The position numbers and the translations under genes were made by a program. Below the pieces are notes generated by a model. It was not told the DNA's origin. It made no database searches and saw only the letters and a list, made by a program, of their open reading frames with translations. Below, piece by piece: positions 18,255-25,433 of a stretch of DNA of 38,473 nt (positions within the stretch are counted from its first letter, which is position 1; each line of letters opens with the position of its first letter). The DNA comes from Brevundimonas sp. (GTDB lineage: Bacteria; Pseudomonadota; Alphaproteobacteria; Caulobacterales; Caulobacteraceae): contig NZ_JACESB010000025.1 of NCBI RefSeq assembly GCF_013912005.1, forward strand, positions 1-38,473, given 5' to 3'.

Positions 18255-18457
18255 TCGTCTTCGGCGACGAAGTGGCGCTTCCGGGGCGCGGGCTCGAAAT
18301 CCGGCATGGAGCCGCCCATGGCGGCCAGTCGTCGCGCAGCCTCTCCGCTCACATAATCGCGCAGGGCGAAGCGGATGATGGCCGACGGCTCGGTCAGGCC
18401 GCTGTACTCGGCCGCCCGGGCAAGAAGCTCGTCGTCGATCGTGACGGTGGTTCGCAT
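18251..18457 (-). CDS. vapB: VapB-type antitoxin (ribbon-helix-helix)
   Basis: Antitoxin of 68 residues. The N-terminal strand and two helices (MRTTVTIDDELLARAAEYSG, then PSAIIRFALRDYV) form a ribbon-helix-helix DNA-binding fold. The C-terminal part ([17 protein letters not shown]) is the likely VapC-binding tail; residues such as the Phe and Arg typically enter the toxin active site. A symmetric set of four GCATCA half-sites lies immediately upstream, fitting autorepression by the VapBC complex. Confidence 0.9.
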   Translation of the reverse strand: MRTTVTIDDELLARAAEYSGLTEPSAIIRFALRDYVSGEAARRLAAMGGSMPDFEPAPRKRHFVAEDE

Positions 18458-18467
18458 GCCCGTGCTC

Positions 18468-18504
18468 GCATCAATTGGTGCATCAATGATGCGCTTTCTG
18501 ATGC
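18468..18504. promoter_or_regulatory. vapBC operator: four nested half-sites
   Basis: GCATCA at 18468-18473 and 18480-18485, then TGATGC at 18487-18492 and 18499-18504. The four sites are mirror-symmetric about A18486, with 6-base gaps between like sites. The inner pair forms the perfect 13-base palindrome GCATCAATGATGC. It starts 11 bases upstream of the vapB ATG, so bound protein would block the promoter. Confidence 0.75.
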
Positions 18505-18516
18505 GCTACGGCAAGC

Positions 18517-19242
18517 TCAGGCCGCCATCCGCTCCGGCGTCCAGACGCGGGTGAAACGGACCAGCAGGTCCTCGGCGGAGGAGGGGGCGTCGGCCGAGGG
18601 CTCCAGCGTCACGAACAGGTGGCCTTGCGGGCGCGATCCGCGGGCGGGGAGGCCCAGTCCCTTCAGCCGCACCCGCAGCGTCTCCTGCTCGGCCACGATC
18701 CACGCCGAGCGCGGACCGGCCCAGGTGTCGATCTCGACCCGGCCGCCGTCCTCGATCAGCCGCGGCGGCGTCGGCCAGCCCATGTACAGGTCGTCGCCCA
18801 GCGCGCTCAGCCCCTCGGCGGCGCGGATCAGCACCGGCAGGTGCAGGTCGGCGCCGTCGGCGCCGCCCCGGCGCAGGCGCAGGTGCTCGCCGGAGCGCAT
18901 TCCGGCCGGGACGCGCACGCGCAGGGTCCGGCCGCCGATCTCCACCGTCGCGCGACCGCCGCGCAGGGCCTCGAGCGGCGTGATCGAGACCACCGGCGGC
19001 GGGGCCGGCCGGACCGGCGGCGGCTCCAGCGCCGGCCCCCGCGCCTCGCCCTGCAGCAGCCGCCAGGCGGCGATCACCTTGCGGAAGCGGGTCTCGTCGC
19101 CGCCCGGCTGGTCGGGCCGCGCCGCCTTGACCGCCGCGCGGAAGGCCGCGGTCAGGGCCGCGCCCTCGGTCGGGCCGGTCAGGCCGAGCAGGGCGAGGGC
19201 CTCGCGGGTCGAGGCGACTTCGGGGTGGGAGCGGGCGCGCAT
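18517..19242 (-). CDS. DnaJ-like protein with degenerate J-domain
   Basis: Protein of 241 residues. The N-terminal about 65 residues have the helical pattern of a J-domain (REALALLGL ... [14 protein letters not shown]), but the essential HPD tripeptide is R42-P43-D44 (ARPDQPGGD). The rest is the DnaJ C-terminal substrate-binding domain: [40 protein letters not shown] and a second sandwich with [14 protein letters not shown]. There is no Gly/Phe-rich linker of typical length and no zinc-finger domain. With His lost it should not stimulate DnaK, so it may bind clients without Hsp70 or act as a competitor. It is divergent from pdxH. Confidence 0.82.
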   Translation of the reverse strand: MRARSHPEVASTREALALLGLTGPTEGAALTAAFRAAVKAARPDQPGGDETRFRKVIAAWRLLQGEARGPALEPPPVRPAPPPVVSITPLEALRGGRATVEIGGRTLRVRVPAGMRSGEHLRLRRGGADGADLHLPVLIRAAEGLSALGDDLYMGWPTPPRLIEDGGRVEIDTWAGPRSAWIVAEQETLRVRLKGLGLPARGSRPQGHLFVTLEPSADAPSSAEDLLVRFTRVWTPERMAA

Positions 19243-19329
19243 GCCGCCACTACAGCGCCGGATATGGTCAAGGCCGGGTTAACCGTGAAGCCCCTCCCCA
19301 AGGTCGCCGGCAGGGTCTATCTGCAGGCC

Positions 19330-20004
19330 ATGACCGCGCCTGTGATCCCGCCCAGCCCCACCCGCGAGGAATACGCGGAGCACTACGCCGCCGCCCTGGC
19401 CGCCAACGGCGACGAGAGCATCTTCGACCGGGACGACCCGGTCGGGCTGTTCGTCGAATGGCTGGCCGACGCGCGGGGGACCGAGCCGAACGACGCCAAC
19501 GCCATGGCCCTGGCCACGGTCGACGCCGACGGCCAGCCGGACGCCCGCATGGTGCTGCTCAAGGACGTCGATGCGCGGGGCTTCACCTTCTACTCCAACC
19601 GCGAAAGCGCCAAGGGTCTGGCGCTGGCGGCCCATCCCCGCGCCGGCCTGCTGTTCCACTGGAAGACCCTGCGCCGGCAGGTGCGGGTGCGGGGGGCGGT
19701 GGAGCCGGTGAGCGCGGCCGAGGCCGACGCCTACTTCGCCAGCCGGGCGCGCGAGAGCCGCATCGGAGCCTGGGCCTCGGAGCAGTCGCGCCCGCTGGAG
19801 AGCCGCGACGCCCTGGAGCTGGCCGTGGCGCGGGAGACGGCCCGTTTCGAAGGTCGCGAGGTGCCGCGGCCGGAGCGCTGGACCGGCTGGCGCGTGATCC
19901 CGGAGAGCGTCGAGTTCTGGCGCGACCGGCCCTTCCGCCTCCACGACCGGCTGCGGTTCGACCGCGCCGGCGACGGCTGGACGCGCACCCGCCTCCAGCC
20001 CTGA
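19330..20004 (+). CDS. pdxH: Pyridoxamine/pyridoxine 5'-phosphate oxidase
   Basis: FMN enzyme of 224 residues that makes pyridoxal 5'-phosphate. FMN-contact segments are visible: [18 protein letters not shown] and [15 protein letters not shown]. The substrate region is [19 protein letters not shown]. The C-terminal PNP-oxidase domain has [14 protein letters not shown] and FRLHDRLRF, ending RLQP as usual. ATG 19330 gives the normal family length; an in-frame ATG at 19264 would add 22 residues unlike the family. The ribosome-binding site is weak. The stop lies 4 bases from the convergent kinase gene. Confidence 0.95.
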   Translation: MTAPVIPPSPTREEYAEHYAAALAANGDESIFDRDDPVGLFVEWLADARGTEPNDANAMALATVDADGQPDARMVLLKDVDARGFTFYSNRESAKGLALAAHPRAGLLFHWKTLRRQVRVRGAVEPVSAAEADAYFASRARESRIGAWASEQSRPLESRDALELAVARETARFEGREVPRPERWTGWRVIPESVEFWRDRPFRLHDRLRFDRAGDGWTRTRLQP

Positions 20005-20008
20005 GGCC

Positions 20009-20656
20009 TCAGCGGCCGACCAGCGGCGCCAGCAGGGGGTGGGCGAGAACCGGCGCCGCCAGCCGCACCACGACCTGCGGATCCTCGAGCCGCACGGCGG
20101 CGGTGGCGTCGGCGACGATGAAGTCGGCGGCGACCCGCGACGGCTCCGTCAGGCGCTCGTGCCCCGGGCGAACGGTGGCCAGATACTGGGCGATCACCGA
20201 GTCCGCCGTGCGGCCGCGCTCCGCCTGGTCGCGCAGCAGCCGACGGATGAAGCGGATGTCGGCGGGGGTGTCGACGAAGACGCGGATGTCGAACAGCTCG
20301 ACGAGGGCGGGCGTGCACAGCACGTGGGTGCCCTCGACCACCACCACCTCGGCGGCGCGGACCGGCTCGCCCCCCGGTTCGCGGCTGTGGTGGATGAAGG
20401 AATAGACGGGGGCGACCACGTCCTCGCCCGCCTTCAGGGAGGTCAGGTCCCGGATCAGCAGGTCGTGATCGCGCGCGGCGACGTCGTCGAAGTCGAAGGT
20501 GGCGGGATCGAAGTCCGGCAGGCCGGCGGCGTCGCGGTAGTAGGAGTCCTCGCGCAGCAGCACCGCCGCGCCGGCCGGAAGGGCGGCGACCAGCGCCTCG
20601 GCGAGGGTGCTCTTGCCGGAGCCGGAGCCGCCGGTGATGGCGATGAGGACGGTCAT
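20009..20656 (-). CDS. udk: Uridine kinase-like P-loop kinase
   Basis: Kinase of 215 residues that would phosphorylate uridine or cytidine for pyrimidine salvage. Walker A is GGSGSGKST at residues about 9-17. REDSYYRD and FDFDDVAARDHDLL match the uridine-binding part, VVVVEGTHVL is the Walker-B-like strand, and FVDTPADIRFIRRLLRD is the lid. The similar phosphoribulokinase-type family cannot be excluded, but size and the DSYYRD segment favour uridine kinase. The start at 20656 (MTVLIAITGGSGSG) leaves the usual short N-terminus. Confidence 0.85.
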   Translation of the reverse strand: MTVLIAITGGSGSGKSTLAEALVAALPAGAAVLLREDSYYRDAAGLPDFDPATFDFDDVAARDHDLLIRDLTSLKAGEDVVAPVYSFIHHSREPGGEPVRAAEVVVVEGTHVLCTPALVELFDIRVFVDTPADIRFIRRLLRDQAERGRTADSVIAQYLATVRPGHERLTEPSRVAADFIVADATAAVRLEDPQVVVRLAAPVLAHPLLAPLVGR

Positions 20657-20790
20657 GGCCGCCTTCTAGGGCGGCCGACCGGCTTTCGCCAGCCGCCCAG
20701 GGCGCCGTTACGTCACGTTGCCTGTTGCGGATCGAGCCGATAGCGTGACGGCCAAGCGCCCCGGAAAGCAGGCGCAGGCAAGGGACGACA

Positions 20791-22425
<1,635 letters not shown>

Positions 22426-22428
22426 CCC

Positions 22429-23121
22429 GTGGCGCGCGGGCCGTCAGGGGGCCGGGGGCTCGTGCAGGCGCTGCTCGTGGCGGCGGCGCTCGCGCCGCTG
22501 CTGGTCCTGCTCGCGGCCCTGGGGGTCCGGGCCGGCCTGCTGTCGCTGGAGACCGGCTGGTCCCTGCTGACGCTGGAGGTCGCCTGGCGGCTGTCCTGGC
22601 TGGGCGCGGCGGCGGCGCTGCTCGCCGTGGTCCTGGCGCTGAAGGACGTCCGCCGCTCCGGCCTCTTCGCCCTCGGCGCGGTGCTGATCGCCGGCGCCGC
22701 CCTCGGGGGCTTCATCTGGCAGAAGGGCCGGCTGGCCGACGGGCCGGTCGAGCACGTCAGCACCGACCTTGAGGAAGTCCCCGGCTTCGGGGCGCTGGAC
22801 GACCGTCGGGGCGGTCCCGGGCCGGGGCGGCCGGTCGGCCCCGAGGCCTGTCCGGGGGCGCAGCCGGTGATGCGCCAGGTCGCGCCCCAGGTCGCCGGCT
22901 GGGCCCTGGAGCAGGCCGGCTTCCGGGTGCACGGCTTCGGGGTGCAGCGGGCCGACGGCACGCGCACCGGCTACTGGTTCGGCGTCACCCACGACGCGGT
23001 GGTCCGCATCCGTCCGGGCCGCACCGACATCCGCGTCGCCGCCCGCGACAGCCTGCCCCACGGCGGCGAGGCCTGCCGGCTGGCGACGCAGATCAGCGAG
23101 GCCCTGCGCAGCGGGCGCTAG
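22429..23121 (+). CDS. DUF1499-domain membrane protein
   Basis: Protein of 230 residues starting at GTG 22429. Three hydrophobic helices occupy about residues 10-30, 38-66 and 75-95. The remaining part is a DUF1499-like domain ending TGYWFGVTHDAVVRIRPGRT, then DIRVAARDSLPHGGEACR. In the usual family the final motif is DVRSxSRxGxxDxGxNxxR; here it is clearly divergent (no SRxG, His-Gly-Gly-Glu-Ala instead). A Gly/Pro-rich linker separates the two parts. No function is established for the family. The gap to the ligase stop is 3 bases, so co-translation is likely. Confidence 0.8.
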   Translation: MARGPSGGRGLVQALLVAAALAPLLVLLAALGVRAGLLSLETGWSLLTLEVAWRLSWLGAAAALLAVVLALKDVRRSGLFALGAVLIAGAALGGFIWQKGRLADGPVEHVSTDLEEVPGFGALDDRRGGPGPGRPVGPEACPGAQPVMRQVAPQVAGWALEQAGFRVHGFGVQRADGTRTGYWFGVTHDAVVRIRPGRTDIRVAARDSLPHGGEACRLATQISEALRSGR

Positions 23122-23122
23122 C

Positions 23123-24025
23123 TCAGCGCAGCGTCCAGGCCGCGTCGAGCGTCGGCGCCGGGTCGGCCGTCGCCTGACCGGCGCGCTCCAGCGCGATGAG
23201 ATGGGCCCAGACCGAGAGGGCGGCGGCGGGCCAGAGCCGCTCGTCGACGGCCGCATACAGCCGGGCCACGATCTCGCGGATGCGCCGGTCGCCGGCCGCC
23301 AGCCGCTCCAGGATCTGCGCCTCCCGCTCCAGCCGGTGGGCGCGATAGGCGGCGAGGAACGGCCCCGGCTCGCGGACGGGCGGGCCGTGGGTCGGCCAGA
23401 CGGTGTCGAACTCCCGCGCGATCACCGCCTCGAGGCTGGCCATGTAGGCCGTCATGTCGCCGTCGGGCGGCGCCACCACAGTGGTCGACCAGCCCATGAT
23501 GTGGTCGCCGCTGAACAGGGCGTTCTCCTCCCGCAGCACGAAGGCCATGTGGTTGGACGCGTGACCCGGGGTCGGCAGGGCCTCGATCGTCCAGTCCTCG
23601 CCGCCAAGCCGTTCGCCGCCCTCCAGCACCCTGTCCGGGAAGAAGTCGTCGTCGTGGTCCTCGTCGAGCGCGGTCGAGACGTGAACCGTGCGCGCCGGCG
23701 GCCGCGCCGCCAGCACCGGCGCGCCCACCGCCGCGGCGAAGGGGCGGGCGAGGGGGGCGTGGTCGCGGTGCGTGTGCGTGACCAGCACGTGCGTCACCCG
23801 CCGGCCCTCGACCGCGGCCAGCAGAGCCTGCAGGTGGCGCTCGTCCGCCGGCCCCGGATCGATGACCGCCGCCGGCGCGCCCGGCGCGTCGCGGCCCACG
23901 ATGTAGGTGCCGGTGCCGGTGAAGGTGAACGGGCCGGGATTCTCCGCCACCACCCGGCGGATCAGCGGCGATACGGCGTCGCAGCGGCCCCAGGCGAAGT
24001 CGAACGCGCGGACGAACGGGATCAT
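23123..24025 (-). CDS. MBL-fold hydrolase, LACTB2-like
   Basis: Metallo-beta-lactamase-fold protein of 300 residues. The metal-binding motif is THTHRDH, with further ligands in PTPGHASNH, in SGDHIMGW (bridging Asp) and in PTHGPPV. After the hydrolase domain (about 1-225) comes a helical winged-helix-like tail (YRAHRLEREAQILERLAAGD, then IREIVARLYAAV), the arrangement of the LACTB2/BLACT_WH group. Human LACTB2 is an endoribonuclease; bacterial members are mostly unassigned. The activity here is therefore only given as hydrolase. It converges on the DUF1499 gene with 1 base between stops. Confidence 0.88.
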   Translation of the reverse strand: MIPFVRAFDFAWGRCDAVSPLIRRVVAENPGPFTFTGTGTYIVGRDAPGAPAAVIDPGPADERHLQALLAAVEGRRVTHVLVTHTHRDHAPLARPFAAAVGAPVLAARPPARTVHVSTALDEDHDDDFFPDRVLEGGERLGGEDWTIEALPTPGHASNHMAFVLREENALFSGDHIMGWSTTVVAPPDGDMTAYMASLEAVIAREFDTVWPTHGPPVREPGPFLAAYRAHRLEREAQILERLAAGDRRIREIVARLYAAVDERLWPAAALSVWAHLIALERAGQATADPAPTLDAAWTLR

Positions 24026-24094
24026 GCGCCCGCGGCCCCGGCGCGGCCCGCCGCTTGCGTCAACCTTCCGGTAACCTTCCGGGGAGTGCCGAAG

Positions 24095-24241
24095 ATGGCC
24101 GTTTCCATGGCGCTGGCTGTATCAGATCGGCTCAGACCCGTCGCCGCGGCCTTTCTGTGTCTCATGGCGGCCCAGCTGGTGGTCGCGTCGTGCACGCCGG
24201 AACCGGCGCCCTACGCTGCGCGCGCCGCCGTGATCCGCTGA
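24095..24241 (+). CDS. Candidate tiny lipoprotein
   Basis: ORF of 48 residues. A basic start (SDRLRP) precedes a hydrophobic stretch (VAAAFLCLMAAQLVVASC) that ends in a plausible lipobox, VAS|C, leaving a mature tail of only about 15 residues. GGGGAG lies 8 bases before the ATG at 24095. The stop is 4 bases from the convergent DUF442 gene. Small entericidin-like lipoproteins share this size, but there is no specific similarity. It could be a chance ORF. Confidence 0.4.
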   Translation: MAVSMALAVSDRLRPVAAAFLCLMAAQLVVASCTPEPAPYAARAAVIR

Positions 24242-24245
24242 GGCC

Positions 24246-24638
24246 TCACAGCGGCAGGCGGCTGAGGTCGTAGCCGGCCGCCGCCGCCGCGCTGCGCACC
24301 TCGGCGGGATCGGCCCCCTGCGCGCAGCAGGCCATCGCCCAGGCCGCCGCCGAGCGGCCGCCGGACCGGCAGTACAGCAGGGTCGGCGCGCCATCCGCCA
24401 GGGCGGAGCAGATCCGCTCCACCGCCGCCGCGTCGGGCAGGCCGCGGACGGGAACCCAGCAGTAGTCCAGCCCCGCGGCGCGCGCCGCCGCCTCCATCTC
24501 GTCCGAGGTCGGCTGCCCCGGGTCCTCGCCGTCCGGGCGATTGTTGATCACGCGCCGGACGCCGGCCCCCGCGGCGGCGGTCAGCTGTTCGGGCGATACC
24601 TGCGGAGAGGCCCAGACCCCGGGCGCCAGTTTGCGCAT
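24246..24638 (-). CDS. TIGR01244/DUF442 phosphatase-like protein
   Basis: Protein of 130 residues with the fold of cysteine-dependent phosphatases. The active-site loop is YCRSGGRSAAAWA (the C-x5-R-S motif), preceded by RRVINNRPDGEDPGQPTSDE. This is the domain that in other bacteria is fused to a persulfide dioxygenase-like hydrolase (Blh) and linked to sulfide handling; here it is a stand-alone protein. The substrate is unknown. The stop of the next gene on this strand lies 3 bases upstream of its ATG, so the two are probably one operon. Confidence 0.85.
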   Translation of the reverse strand: MRKLAPGVWASPQVSPEQLTAAAGAGVRRVINNRPDGEDPGQPTSDEMEAAARAAGLDYCWVPVRGLPDAAAVERICSALADGAPTLLYCRSGGRSAAAWAMACCAQGADPAEVRSAAAAAGYDLSRLPL

Positions 24639-24641
24639 GTT

Positions 24642-25145
24642 CTACTGCCTCCGTACGCGGACGGCGCGGCTGCCGCCGATGGTCATCAGATAGCTGCCGA
24701 GGCTGGCGCGTCGCACGCGCACCTCCTGTCCCGGACGGTTCCGGAAGCGGAACGGGTCGCTGTCGACCTGCCGCCAGGCGCTGCCGTCCGCGAGACGGAA
24801 GACCCAGCGATTCTCGCCCGTCTGGACGGCGCTCGCGAGCGTGGTCTCGATCGCCTCCAGCTCCGCGTCCTCGCCGCCGCCCAGCAGACGGGGAAGGGTG
24901 GGGAGTTCGAAGCCGAACAGCTGGCGGCGGGTCTCCTCCACCGCCACGCGGTCGATGACCACCAGCTCGCCCTGACGTTCGGCGGCGTCGAGGGCGGCCG
25001 CGGCCGCGTCGTAGCAGGCGAGGCGCGCCGCATCCTCCGCCACCGCCCGGCAGGCGGTCAGGCGTTCCAGCATCTCCGGACGGGACTGCGGCGGCGTCTG
25101 CGTGGCGACGAGGGTGATGGCCGCGAGGGCGGGAAGAAGAGCCAT
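24642..25145 (-). CDS. Exported protein of unknown function
   Basis: Protein of 167 residues with a signal-like start (MALLPALAAITLVATQ). A pair of cysteines (LTACRAVAEDAARLACYDAA) recalls the C-x-(8-12)-RLACYD segment of VasI-like and related periplasmic proteins. The C-terminal half looks beta-rich (ENRWVFRLADGSAWRQVDS, VRVRRASLGSYLMTIGG). I chose ATG 25145, since the longer reading from 25211 places basic residues before the signal; its ribosome-binding site is weak. It lies directly upstream of the DUF442 gene. No function can be given. Confidence 0.68.
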   Translation of the reverse strand: MALLPALAAITLVATQTPPQSRPEMLERLTACRAVAEDAARLACYDAAAAALDAAERQGELVVIDRVAVEETRRQLFGFELPTLPRLLGGGEDAELEAIETTLASAVQTGENRWVFRLADGSAWRQVDSDPFRFRNRPGQEVRVRRASLGSYLMTIGGSRAVRVRRQ

Positions 25146-25286
25146 GCCTGGATTCCAGCGACCCCGATCGCGGGGCTTCCGATCAGTCCGCCAGACGGTC
25201 CCGCAGGTCAACCGCGTGCCTTGTAACCGTGACCGTGACGATATCGTGGCCCAAATGCGACAGTGGCGCTTCGGAAGGATTACAAG

Positions 25287-25300
25287 ACCGTAATTACGGT
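25287..25300. promoter_or_regulatory. 14-bp palindrome upstream of the TonB receptor gene
   Basis: ACCGTAATTACGGT is a perfect palindrome, AT-centred, 134 bases before the receptor start codon. It stands out in the GC-rich gap. It may be an operator for a dimeric repressor; the regulator is unknown. Confidence 0.45.
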
Positions 25301-25433
25301 GGCGAAAACAGCGCGACGGGGCCTAACCTCCCATAACTGCGGTCGGGAGTCTGGCCGCGGGGGAAGGGACCCACTCGTTCCAAGGCCGCGGCGGCGCGCT
25401 TCAACGTGACCGCCGAACATCAGGAGACGACCT

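Noticed and set aside
24642-25145. Type VI secretion VasI assignment for the exported protein
   Set aside because: Only the Cys-x-RLACYD-like segment is shared; there is no secretion gene nearby and the rest does not fit.
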